From assembly GCF_047948215.1 (NCBI RefSeq), contig NC_134465.1:45060446-45124445 (forward strand): DNA of 64,000 nt, written 5' to 3'. Both the position numbers and the translations under genes were made by a program. Positions 21,076 through 31,612 of this stretch are shown here, piece after piece. Position 1 is the first letter of the stretch, and every line of letters starts with the position of its first letter. A model generated the notes under the pieces. The model saw nothing but the letters and a program-made list of their open reading frames with translations. It did not search any database and was not told the DNA's origin. The DNA is from Lycorma delicatula (Eukaryota; Arthropoda; Insecta; Hemiptera; Fulgoridae).

Positions 21076-22323
21076 CGAGTGGAGATCCAGAAATAAGGTT
21101 CCCATCAATTTTACAAGTAGACAACATTGTTTATTCTCATAGAAATTTACATCATTAGGAAGAAGAAACTTTGCTCTATTTTTCTACATCATCGCCATCT
21201 TTTTCTACGCATTTTTGTAGACGATAAACCAATTTCTATATCCCAATGTCGTAGAACTCCGCTGCCAACCCGTTGAGGAAGCGTTTCACCTCTTCTTTGA
21301 CTTCATCGTTCCTCCGGAGGCGTTGATCGCTCAAGTGTTCCTTTAACTTGGGGAACAAGTGATAATCACTTGGCGCGAGGTCGGGATTGTAAGGGGGAGT
21401 TCCCCACCCATCCAAGTGTGTCAGAAATTCCTGGGTTTGACGGGAGACGTGAGGTCGGACGTTGTCGTGAAGCAGCGTTACACCGGCTATCAGTCGTCCT
21501 CGCCGACGTTTCTGCATAGTTGGCCTGAATTTTCTTAGTGTTGCACAATAACTGTCTGAGTTGATTGTTGTCCCAGGTTCCATGAAATCGATCCCCTTAC
21601 GATCCCAAAAAACACTGGCCATGGACTGCGACTGGTGACCCTGAGTGACGCCACTGTTTGGATTTTTGTTTCGTTTCGGGAGTGAAATGAAACACCCACG
21701 TTTCGTCTCCCGTAACAATGGGAGTCCAACAATTCTTCCTGATCTTCTTGACACGTTTGAAGAAACTGGCGAGCACAGTCAAGGCATTTCTCCTTGTGTT
21801 CTGATGTCAATAGCCCCGGTGCCCATCGAGTACAACGCTTGTGATACCCCAATTTACCGTAAGAACTCCAAGGAATCCGAACAACAAGTTCCCGGACGGT
21901 GATCCTCCTGTTTTTGAGGCAATTCGCGTCGGACCATCTCGATAACCGCCTCCGAAACTGACGGTCTTCTACTCCGTTCTTTATCGTGGACTTCCTTCCG
22001 ACCGGCACTAAACTCCCTGCACCACTTTCGTACATACACTTGTCGCCATACACCTCTGTCAACTGACGGTGAATATTCACGAGTAGAGTCCCTTTGAAGT
22101 GCAAAACGCGAATTACGGAACGAATCTCGCACTTGGCGGGATCAACAAGTGAAACGTCCATCTCGGACAGCTGCTGAGCCAAGATTGAGCGGCGGAGCGA
22201 AGCGCGGCCGGACGGAATCGAGAGTGGAGGAACAGCCGCGCACAGCGGTGTTGCTGGAGTTCCCCTCGCACCTTCCCGTGCGGCTGGAGCTCTTTGGGAA
22301 CCATATTTCTGGAACGATCCTCG
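21076..22323 (-). mobile_element. Mariner element III with TIRs and TA duplication
   Basis: A 1,248-bp element between TA at 21,074-21,075 and 22,324-22,325. Left end CGAGTGGAGATCCAGAAATA, inverted right end CGAGGATCGTTCCAGAAATA, then GGTTCCC in both, for about 30 bp of terminal repeat with several mismatches. It encloses a frameshifted mariner transposase. Confidence 0.88.
21176..22161 (-). pseudogene. Mariner (DD34D) transposase pseudogene of element III
   Basis: The ATG at 22,161 gives MDVSLVDPAKCEIRSVIRVL followed by a helix-turn-helix segment (NIHRQLTEVYGDKCM). Frame changes occur near 22,030 and 21,870. The first catalytic region is near 21,700 (TGDETWVFHFTPETK in a shifted frame), the second Asp is in VTLLHDNVRPH near 21,470, and the third is in YNPDLAPSDYHLFPKLKEHL near 21,340-21,400. 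After a TAG at about 21,236 the C-terminal LVYRLQKCVEKDGDDVEK continues to 21,176. The YNPDLAPSDYHLFP form places it with classical mariner elements (the SETMAR/Hsmar-like group), distinct from elements I and II. Confidence 0.88.
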
Positions 22324-22325
22324 TA

Positions 22326-22881
22326 TTTACCGTGATAACTTTTTTGTTCCAGTTTAGTGCGCATCCGATTCAACCGAAAACTTTTCTTGGGAACGAGTTT
22401 GAAAAAGAGAACTTTATCATAAGGAATGTAGATGTGATTTCTTTACCGTTTTAATTCTTATCCCTTAAGTGCACCCACCCGTTATCATTGGTGGTGCAAC
22501 ATTTCTTATGAATAAAATATAAGTTGTTAATAGAAGCTAAATTTCTAAATTCTATCGATTTTTTTAATTCGGTGTATTAAATTAACGGTCGCTTCGCGTA
22601 TTCGACATTTTATTGTGTATGGACTCGGTACCCATCTCTTCGAGAGATCATTTCGATCTTCCTGGATATACTCCGCCGATCGCACGATGCTTGTTACAGC
22701 GAATATTATTCAAGCAAACCAAATTACAAAGAGCGCGTACACATCAAATTGGAACCTTAGATAGCTCACGTTTGTTCACTTCATACGTGCATATTCATAC
22801 CCATCGCTATCAACACAGCTAAGTAGTTTTAACTAGGTTTCGTTGGATTGGAGTTGGGGGTCGCGAAATATTCATTATATA
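22326..22881. other. No gene recognised
   Basis: Includes a GC-richer stretch at 22,610-22,820 whose frame (from 22,613) has no recognisable domain. No repeat shared within the window. Confidence 0.4.
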
Positions 22882-23469
22882 CAGACTGATTCAGTAGGAT
22901 AAGGCAATACTTCGACAACGCATTTGAGAGGCTAAAAATAAGAAAAAAGTTCATATAATCATAGGTCCGAAAAAGTTTCGTTAGCGAGTTATACAGAATG
23001 AAAGATTTCGCTCAAGTTTCAGTTCCTCCGGGTAAATTAAGGCTTTCTGAAATTCTGGGAAGGTCAATTAAGGGGCAAATTCAATTGCTTCTTATGGTTT
23101 TTGAGCTGGGAAATCGAAAAAAATAGGTCCCAAATCTGTATCTTTCTTAGTTTCTAAAATATCCATGTAAAACGCCAAAAATAGGGTCAAAAAACACATT
23201 TTTTTTTACGTTTGACGTACAATAACGTTGTTAAATTGGCAATAAATCATACATTTTTTTAACATAAATTGTAGAGAATTTTATTATAAGAAGATTGATG
23301 TAAATAGCATCAACAAAAAAGAAAACTGAAACTCGGGCGAAATCTTTCACAATGTATAACTCGCTAACGAAGCGTTTTTGGACCTATGTTTATATGAACT
23401 TTTTTTTCTTATTTTTAGTCTCTAGAATGAGTTGTCAAAGTATTGCCTTAGCCTCCTGAATCACTCTGT
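22882..23469. repeat. Foldback/MITE of family F, complete, TA-flanked
   Basis: A 588-bp element without coding capacity, flanked by TA. The arms are long: left CAGACTGATTCAGTAGGATA and inverted right CAGAGTGATTCAGGAGGCTA. Similarity continues through AAGGCAATACTT, CTAAAAATAAGAAAAAA, GTTCATATAA, TTCGTTAGCGAGTTATACA and GAAAGATTTCGC for about 150 bp. The centre (ACGTTTGACGTACAATAACG) is also partly self-complementary to sequence in other F copies. This is the best-preserved F copy and defines the family ends. Confidence 0.85.
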
Positions 23470-23471
23470 AT

Positions 23472-25292
23472 ATGTATAATATGTATTTATATATTTTTTG
23501 GGGTTGTGGCGCTAAAAAGGTTGGGAATCACTGATTTAGAGGTATGATGTCAATAAAGAATTCATATATAAGGATTTGTAATAAAGAAAGAAATTATTTA
23601 TTTTCTGAATATTTATTATTTTATTAAACTATTTGTTTTTGACAGGCATTACAGATATGTATAGGCTAATTGTTCTTCATTTTTCTATTTACTTAATTTT
23701 GTAAAATAAATTAATATATTTTAAGTGTTACGATAATAATAATTTTTAGACCTTTCTTTTAAGTAAATTTGATTTATTTATAAATATTTTACCTGGTAAC
23801 TAATCAAATAAATTAAACTACATATACCACATATTTTAATAATAATAGTAATAATAAATTTGATAATTCATGAATAAATAAATAGATTAATTTTAGTGTA
23901 AGATTAATTTTAATGGGGGACGGATTTGATGATTACAAAGCTTTTAATTATTTATTAATATTTTTTCTTCTGTATTTTAATTATTGTATCACTTAATTAA
24001 ATAAGTGTAGTATTTTTTTATATAGGCGTAAATTATTTCATTTTTCAACCTGTTAATTATGAATATATAATCTATGTATATATAAATACTAAATAAACGT
24101 TGGATATAACTGATCGATAGAAATTTAAATATTAAAAGTAAATTATTTTTAGATATATATAAATATAGCAATATAAAAAAAATACTAGGTTAATATAATG
24201 TAAAAGAAGTTATGAATTCATAAAGATATAATAAAAAAAAAAAAAGAAGTTAATCGATCTTCATCTGAACTGTATGTACTATCCTATAATAATGAGATAT
24301 AAAAGTGAAGATGACAGATTTGTCTTTTTTTTAATATAATTTCTATATGTATAAAGCATACAAATGCGGAAGTAACGGAGAAAAATATATGAGAATTATT
24401 TATATTTTCGTAGAATTTACACTATGAGAAAATTGTATTATGAAGATATTCCCTTACATATATCTGACTCGCTTTATTATTGTTTGTTATGAGGGTGGAT
24501 GTTTCACAAGATATTTATTATATACTTTTCGTATATTATTTATTTTAGTTATTAGTAATACTTGAAATATAGATGACCAATTTTAGAACAAATCCGAGAG
24601 CGTATTCTTTACATTTTAGGAAAAATACAATTTAATTAGAAAATAAAAATATTAAAATCCTATGATGATGCTGTCAATTTGATAATTTAAAAACAAGAAA
24701 TAGAGAAGATGCGTAAAGATATGAATTTTATTCTAACAGAAAATTCAGTTTGAAAATGTAATTTAAAAAAAAACAATTTAAATAAATTAAAATAGAGAAA
24801 CACAGTGTAATCTATATAAAGGAAATTATTCGAAATTTTTGTTACATCGGTAAGAAAATTATTAAGGGTAGATGGAAGGATGTAAACTGGTATAAACAAA
24901 GAGAAATTTCATGAATGTAAGAAATAATGTGAAAATTAGATTATAAAATAATCATATTAGATGGAGTATTATGTAAGCATCAAAATAATAACTATAATAA
25001 ATGTGTAATAGAAAATTTTGGGATTGGATATGTTGAAAAGATTAGATAGATCAATTAATAAAAAGTTTGAAATGAAGAATTCTTAAAAAAAAAAAATAGG
25101 AAAAGAGAAAAATATTAACATCAAAAATTGTTAGGTCATATATATAATAAGATGACCAGCCTCAATCAGTTCAATAATATATTATTAAATTAAATTTATT
25201 CTGAGTAAGAAAGATGTAAGTCCTTTAAAAGTTAAAATATTGAGTATATATAAAAAAAGAGTATTAAAAAGGTTTCAGGATATAGAAAGGAA
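23472..25292. other. AT-rich stretch, nothing recognised
   Basis: About 1.8 kb of very AT-rich sequence with short A/T homopolymers. No coding frame, tRNA or shared repeat recognised. Confidence 0.5.
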
Positions 25293-25460
25293 CCGGCCTC
25301 CATGGCGCGAGTGGTTGCGTCTCGGTCTTTCACCCGGAGGTCCTGGATTCGAATCCCGGTCAGGCATGGAATTTTTCACACACGCTACAAAACATTCATC
25401 CTCTGCGGAATGAATTGCTTGAGTGCGAACCTGGAAGTAAAAAAAGAAAAAAAAAGGAAG
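25293..25460 (+). repeat. SINE-2 copy (tRNA-Glu-like head)
   Basis: The head has A-box-like ATGGCGCGAGTGGTTGCG, an anticodon-arm region CGGTCTTTCACCCGGAGG resembling tRNA-Glu(UUC), and B-box GGATTCGAATCCCGG. The body has GCATGGAATTTTTCACAC and ACGCTACAAAA, shared with copies at 28.4 and 37.6 kb. It ends in an A-rich tract. The acceptor ends do not pair as in a functional tRNA, so this is a SINE and not a tRNA gene. Confidence 0.75.
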
Positions 25461-25499
25461 CAGTAATGTCATCTGGCTACTAAGGACGCTTTGAGAGAG

Positions 25500-26880
25500 A
25501 TATTTAGAGAAAGGAAGAGTAATGAGTCTATATTTCATAATTTTTGAAAAGGTATTTGAAGAATTAAATTGTAGAAAATGATGGAGATTCTTAAAGCGAG
25601 AAAAAAAGTAGAATGTAAAGACAAAAGAATAAAAGAATTATATGTGAGACAAACAGCAGCAATGTAAGTAAAGAAGAATATGACGACTGATGGGTGGATC
25701 TCTAGGTACATGGTCATAATTATCCGAACCAATTAGCGAAAGATGTCCAGGGATGAATGACTACGTCTGAGTCCCCGGACCCAAGAGGTCGAAGTTAAAA
25801 AAAAAACCGCAGGATCCCGATAAGTTCGAGGCGTGGAACCACCAGTGGAGGCGCAGATGGAGACCACGTGGTGCCTATAAAAAGTTTCCTTCGATAAAAA
25901 AAATGTTCATGTATTAAAAAAAAGTAGATTGCCTCTCACCGAATTGTTCAGAATATACATCGAATCGTAAGGAGAATATTAGAAGAAAAACATGATGGAG
26001 AAGAATAAGATGGATAATGTTTGGTGATGATATCAGTAAACCTTATGTTGAAGTGGAATCTTGACAACTGCTTCGGAAGGATCAATAAAAAGATGAGATG
26101 AAAATCGAAATTACAAGAGAAAATGGAGAAGGCTTGGGACGGAAATAAACAGTAATTCCAGCCGATGTCACCCACGCACTTGCGCTTCCAAGATTGTTAA
26201 CAGTCCTGAAGGAAGAAAAGAAAATAGATATAGGAAAAACTAAAGTAATGGAAGTATTGGAAATAACAAAGAAGGATTTAGTGGGAAGAAAAAATAGAAG
26301 ATTACAGATGTTTGAGAATTTTGGTGACACAGGTCTGGAAGAGCACAACGGAAATAAAAGGGAAGATAGTGATGATGCCAACGGAATTAAAGGGAAAATA
26401 GTGATGATGCCAAAGGAAGCCTTCTTCAATAAAAGGAAGAAATTACAGTATAGTAAAAGTCTGGACTTAAGAGTTAAGGAACAGATTAGCCAAACGCTAT
26501 ATATGGAGTGTCTATTGTACGGTTAAAGCAGAATGAGAGAAAATGAATTGAAGATTTTTTTTTTAGAAGAAGCTATGGAGAACGATTGAGAAAGTTGTAT
26601 AGACGGATAAAGTGAGTTACAAAGAAATATTGAACAAGATTAAAGAAGAAAGAACATTAATCCAGGAAGTACACAAAAGAAAAGGAAAACGGTTAAAAGA
26701 ATCTTGAAAACTGCATCGCAAGAGTCAATAAAAGGAAAAAAGAAGCGAGGATGATGTTAATAGATGAGGTGAAGATTGGAAACTGCAAGGGAACGAAGGA
26801 AGAAGGCTTGGAAAAGAAATAGATGAAGATAGCGGTGGTGTAGGGTACATGTCGCCTGGCAGAACACCAGATCATATGGA
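25500..26880 (+). mobile_element. LINE-C relic (decayed RTE-like reverse transcriptase)
   Basis: Plus-strand traces of an RT in scrambled frames: KVFEELN and IKELYVRQTAAM (after RT motif A) near 25,540-25,670, then LFRIYIES and a decayed ADD-like LVMIS near 25,945-26,035. These are followed by INRLLTVLKEEKK and GKTKVMEVL at 26,190-26,250, FNKRKKLQYSKSLDLRVKEQ at 26,430-26,490, LYMECLLYGS near 26,500 and a C-terminal IDEVKIGNCKGTKEE at 26,760-26,800. A second, shorter copy of the 3' end lies at 26,040-26,150. A separate insertion (25,741-25,920, GC-richer, ending in poly(A)) splits the RT part. Many stops; long dead. Confidence 0.6.
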
Positions 26881-27195
26881 TAGAAAAGAGATTGTAAATT
26901 TATATATATATATATATAAATAACTCGTGGTTAAAAGATAAATAAGGATTAAAAATTAAACAAAAATAAAACTCGAGTAAATAAATCTAAATATATATAT
27001 AACTATGAAATCCTGCTTTATAAATTATCGTATTTCAAATATGAAAGATACAGATAGATGATTTATGGATTTTTACTGTAAAATATGCAATAATGAAAAA
27101 AACACAAATTTATAGTAGAAATGATATGATTATAAATTCTCTAACATTTATGTTTCTATTTCATTAAATATAAATAAATAAATAAAATAAACAAA

Positions 27196-27201
27196 TTTAT
27201 T
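27196..27201 (-). promoter_or_regulatory. Candidate polyadenylation signal of the channel gene
   Basis: AATAAA on the minus strand, 67 nt past the stop codon at 27,268. It is the first such hexamer after the stop, but AT-rich context makes chance hits common. Confidence 0.4.
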
Positions 27202-27267
27202 ATTAATAAATATCAGCATGCAAAGGTCTTTATATAAATATATACTTTAAAATATATTTTTTTAAAT

Positions 27268-28064
27268 TTAAATCCATCCAGCTTTTTGTTCTCGTTTTAT
27301 TGTTCTAACTTCTTCGATACGTTTTGCTGGTCTCAATGCTTCCGGCGAATCATCCGGTATTAATCTTTCTGTACTTGAACTACACATCATCTGTCTATTC
27401 TTCTCATCTATATCTTTCATACCGCTTGAGTTATCCGTTTTTGGTAAAACTTGTTGTGATTTTTCATCGTGTTTTGTTTGTTGTTGTACTGGTTTTTCTT
27501 GGTTTCTATTTGCAGTCGATGTCGAAGACGATGTAATCGTCGGTTGGTTTTTTGGATTTGTAGAAGGCGTTATAATAGTTTTCGGTATCTGCTGTTGCGG
27601 TTGAGATCGATCTTGATTTCTTGATGTCTGTTTATCTTCGGTCGGTTTTAAATATTGGGTAGAAACAGATTGATTTTTGTTTTGCATCGACGATTGTTGT
27701 AAATCGTTATTACAAACGGTCGCCGATATAGTGGGTACCGGGTTCGATCCTATCGGTGCACTTGACGGAGCTTTTCTTTTAAATATTTTTGGTGGGGATT
27801 CTCCGACACCGCATCTTTTAGCTTGTACTAACGGTAAAGGACTTTCTTCTTCTCTGTTAATTGTTTCTTCTGTTTTAGTTATCATTTCTTCTTTAATTTT
27901 ATGTAAATCGGTTTGTTTTTTATATTGTTGTGGTTGTTGTTGTTGTTGTTGTTGTTGGGGTTGATTTTGATTGGGTGATAAAGATCTATTCGCATTTTCA
28001 ACTTTTTCTTTAACCGTAAGATATAAATCTGAGGTACCTCCACCATTTCCACCGGCACCAAAAG
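27268..28064 (-). CDS. Trpgamma: TRPC-family channel (TRP-gamma-like), terminal coding exon
   Basis: Last coding exon: acceptor TTTTCAG|CTTTTGG at 28,064, TAA stop at 27,268-27,270, 264 codons plus the end of a split Ala codon. It encodes a disordered, low-complexity cytoplasmic tail: GAGGNGGGTSDLYL, a run of eight Gln near 27,940, charged PPKIFKRKAPSSAP, then Ser/Thr/Gln/Asn-rich sequence. Near the end a more ordered SPEALRPAKRIEEVRTIKRE leads to the C-terminus QKAGWI. The frame joins the upstream exon across a 19.9-kb intron with matching phase (G|CT). Such tails are poorly conserved between species, so the assignment rests on continuity with the conserved exons upstream. The Gly-Trp-Ile end resembles the Gly-Trp-Leu end of Drosophila TRP (from memory), a PDZ ligand for INAD. 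Confidence 0.85.
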
Positions 28065-28349
28065 CTGAAAATTAATGTAAATTTATTAATATTAAGATCG
28101 ATTGGTATATATTAGATAAAACACATTTAAATTAAAGATTTATGAATAACTTATATTTATACATATAAAAGTTTTTGTTTATTCATAGTTAAAATCAGTT
28201 AATAGTGCTCCTCATAGTTAACTGATAATCTAATAATACCTTTATATAATTTATCTGGGCCGATCTAATTACTGCTAATCGTGTGAATAGAATTCCCGTT
28301 AATGATAATGCTATTTCTAGCCGATTAAGTAATTCACCAAAAAAGCTTG

Positions 28350-28460
28350 TACGTGGGAATATGAAATGTAAATTTCTAGCGTATAAAAAGTATCGTGCCT
28401 GATTGGGACTCGAATCCGAGACCTCCAGATAAAAATCCGAGACGATGTCACACCGCTGTG
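28350..28460 (-). repeat. SINE-2 copy, minus strand
   Basis: On the minus strand reads TCTGGAGGTCTCGGATTCGA (B-box) and CAGGCACGATACTTTTTATA, matching SINE-2 at 25.3 kb. It lies just inside the last intron of the channel gene, about 290 bp upstream of the terminal exon. Confidence 0.65.
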
Positions 28461-28564
28461 GAAATAGACGGGGTATTATTTCTGTTGTTTTATAAAGCGA
28501 AATTTTGGTTATTTTATTAGATGCCAAATTCTCTTCTTTGATCATCATCAAATTGATTTCATTT

Positions 28565-28925
28565 GAAAAAAAATCTGATGTGGACACCACATGACATCCT
28601 TTACGTCTATTAAATTACATTACACATTTTTTTAAATGAAAAGTTCATAAAATTTTATTTCATTAATAACTTCTGATATTTTTTCATATTTTTTTTTTTT
28701 TTTTAATTGTTATTGAATTATTTATTATCGTAAAAATTTATTTACAATCGGAGGTTAATAATTATTAAAAAATCAATATATTTAAATTAAAGAAAAGGAG
28801 ATGAAGTTGAATTCGAACCGATGTGCATTCCCCTTATAAGATCCAAATATTTCATTAATTAAAATTTCATTTGTCTATAACTGGAACCAATTAAAATAAG
28901 TACCACTTATGATATATCGTTGAAT
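28565..28925 (+). repeat. Unclassified repeat D, copy 3, truncated
   Basis: Begins AAATCTGATGTGGACACCAC, with GTGG-ACA-CCAC hairpin potential, and continues to ATGATATATCGTTGAA, where it is cut off by a foldback F arm. The right half of D is absent. Confidence 0.65.
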
Positions 28926-28934
28926 ACCCCATTC

Positions 28935-29292
28935 AACAACGTTACAACGTTATTGTACGTCAAACGTAAAAAAAATATGTTTTTTGAACCTTTTGGTTTT
29001 GGTTTTACATGGGATATCTTAGAAACTAAGAGAGATACAGTTCTGGAACCTATGTTTTTCGATTTCCCAGCTCAAAAACCATAAGAAACAATTGAATTTG
29101 CCCCTTGATTGACCTTCCAAGAAATTCAGAAAGCCTTAATTTACCCGGAGGAACTGAAACTTGAGCGAAATCTTTCACTCTGTATAACTCGCTAACGAAG
29201 TGTTTTCGGACTTATGTTTATGTGAACTTTTTTCTTATTTTTAGCCTCTAGAATGAGTTGTCAAAGTATTGCCTTATCCTCTTGAATCACTA
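28935..29292 (+). repeat. Foldback family F, right half only
   Basis: Matches the right half of the 22.9 kb element: AACGTTATTGTACGTCAAAC, TTTTTCGATTTCCCAGCTCA, CTTTCACTCTGTATAACTCG, and the terminal CTTGAATCACTATA. The left arm is missing, so it was truncated on or after insertion. Confidence 0.75.
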
Positions 29293-29340
29293 TATAAATC
29301 ATACATTATACATGAGACACCAGTCACTCTAGCTTTCTTT

Positions 29341-29827
29341 GAAAGTAATGTTTTTTTTTTTTGTCTTCAGTCATTTGACTGGTTTGATGCAGCTCTCCAA
29401 GATTCCCTTTCTAGTGCTAGTCGTTTCATTTCAGTATACCCTCTACATCCTACATCCCTAACAATTTGTTTTACATATTCCAAACGTGGCCTGCCTACAC
29501 AATTTTTTCCTTCTACCTGTCGTTCCAATATTAAAGCGACTATTCCAGGATGCCTTAGTATGTGGCCTATAAGTCTGTCTCTTCTTTTAACTATATTTTT
29601 CCAAATGCTTCTTTCTTCATCTATTTGCCGCAATACCTCTTCATTTGTCACTTTATCCACCCATCTGATTTTTAACATTCTCCTATAGCACCGCATTTCA
29701 AAAGCTTCTAATCTTTTCTTCTCAGATACTCCGATCGTCCAAGTTTCACTTCCATATAAAGCGACACTCCAAACATATACTTTCAAAAATCTTTTCCTGA
29801 CATTTAAATTAATTTTTGAAAGTAATG
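29341..29827 (-). mobile_element. LINE-A copy, 5' truncated, with 10-bp target duplication
   Basis: Element 29,351-29,817, bounded by GAAAGTAATG on both sides (29,341-29,350 and 29,818-29,827). The minus strand encodes an open 139-codon C-terminal piece: KVYVWSVALYGSETWTIGVS, RRMLKIRWVDKVTNEEVLRQ, LIGHILRHPG, GRPRLEYVKQIV and ESWRAASNQS. It has no stop or frameshift in this part, so it is a young insertion. It sits in the last intron of the channel gene, in the same orientation. Confidence 0.92.
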
Positions 29828-30535
29828 ATGATCATTATACTGAATTAAGGTGTCTTTAACTTGACTGGTTGAATATTAAATGTAACTCATTATATTTGAT
29901 TAATTAAACTACCTTTTTTCTAATAAATTTTGGATAATTACTATTCTTTAAGTTGTTATACTATTTTCGAATGTTTGATTTGTCATTTCAGGTAGATTTT
30001 CCTTAACAATTATAATATTTTCTTTATCTTTTCAATTATCGGGTTTCTTTTCAATGGATGCCGACACAATCGGATAAGGTAATTGAAATTCTACATTCTG
30101 ATATATTATTAAAAAAAAATTTCTGTATGTATATATGTGTGTATGTAGGGATGGTGAATAAATGTCATTTTATATGGTGCTGAAATTAGGACAAAAACAA
30201 TCTGACATCCTGTTGATAAGTTATTTTATTAACTACCAGTTATTATAAGCCTTGAAATTTATTGGTATTTTTTAAAAATTAATTTGTATGTTAATACATA
30301 TATTTTTTCTATAGATTATTTACACGAATTGTTTTCCTTTTGTTATTTATATTTTGTAATTATTTATCTGGTAGTTGACTATGATAATTTTTAATTTCTT
30401 TCTTATTTTTTAAAAATGTAGAGAAGTATTTATACTAAACATGGGTGACTTATAATTCACCATAATAAATAATAAAGCCACTACAAGATAAATAATTTAA
30501 ATATATAAATAACATAAGGAAAACAATTTGTATAA

Positions 30536-30568
<33 letters not shown>

Positions 30569-30737
30569 TGTTGTAATACTTGCTTTTGATATTTGAAATA
30601 GTAATTAAAATTTGAATTAATGTTTATTTCGTTACTAAACACTACTCACAGTATGACTTCATCCTCATATAATTTCTCTGTTTTAGATAACATCTTTTCC
30701 TGAAGTACTTACGACGAGTTTTGGATTGAAATAATCT
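29828..30737. other. Intronic AT-rich sequence, nothing recognised
   Basis: Part of the 19.9-kb channel-gene intron. Contains a TA microsatellite at about 30,538-30,560. No exon-like frame with recognisable content. Confidence 0.5.
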
Positions 30738-31611
30738 TTTTTGTCTTCAGACATTTGACTAGTTTGATGCAGCTCTCCAAGATTCCCTATCTAGTGCTAG
30801 TCGCTTCGTTTCGATATACTCTTTACATCCTACATCCTAACAATTTGTTTTACATATTCCAAAGGTTGCCTGCCTAAACAATTTTTCCTATCTAGATGTC
30901 GTTCCAGTATTAAAGTGACTATTCCAGCATTCCTTAATACGTAACGTATAAGTCTCTCCGTTTAGCTATATTTTTACAAAGCTTTTTCATTCAGTTTGCC
31001 GCAACACCTCTTCATCTGTCACTTTATCCACCCACCTGATTTTTAACATTCTCTTGTAACATCGCATTAAAAGTTTCTAATCTTTTCTTCTCGGGTATTC
31101 CGATCGTCCAAGTTTCACTTCTGTATAAAGCTACGCTCCAAATATATACTTTCAAAAAATGTTAAAATTATTTTTTGATATAAGAAAATTATATTTCTGA
31201 CTGAAAGCTCGTTTCGCCTGTGCTATTCGGCATTTTTATATCCCTCCTGTTTTGTCCATCTTTAGTAATTCTACTTCCCAAATAACAAAATTCTTCTACC
31301 TCCGTAATATTTTTTCTTCCAATTTTTATATTCAGTGGTCCATCTACGTTATTTATACTAGATTTCATTACTTTTGTTTGTTTTCATGCGGTAGTTCTTG
31401 CGTAGGACTTCATCCATGCCGTTCATTGTTTCTTCTAAATCCTTTTTACTCTCAGCTAGAATTACTATATCATCAGCTAATCGTAGCATCTTTATCTTCT
31501 CATCTTGTACTATTACTCCGGATCTAAATTGTTCGTTAACATCATTAACTGCTAGTTCTATGCAAAGATTAAAAAGTAACGGATATAGGGAACATCCTTG
31601 TCGGACTCCCT
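30738..31611 (-). mobile_element. LINE-A copy, older and diverged
   Basis: Minus-strand copy with many small indels. The upstream part is readable: KGVRQGCSLYPLLFNLCIEL, LADDIVILAESKKDLEETMN and DEVLRKNYRMKT; note LADD instead of FADD. The C-terminal blocks seen in other copies are present but frameshifted. The 5' end abuts the Helitron that starts near 31,613. More divergence than its neighbours suggests an earlier insertion. Confidence 0.85.
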
Positions 31612-31612
31612 T

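Noticed and set aside
25293..25365. Possible functional tRNA-Glu gene
   Set aside because: Good A and B boxes, but the acceptor stem does not pair, and related copies with the same 3' body occur at 28.4 and 37.6 kb, so it is a SINE head.
27677..27964. Open plus-strand frame with Cys-rich end over the channel's last exon
   Set aside because: It is the antisense of the poly-Gln stretch and tail exon; the minus strand has matching splice sites and phase.
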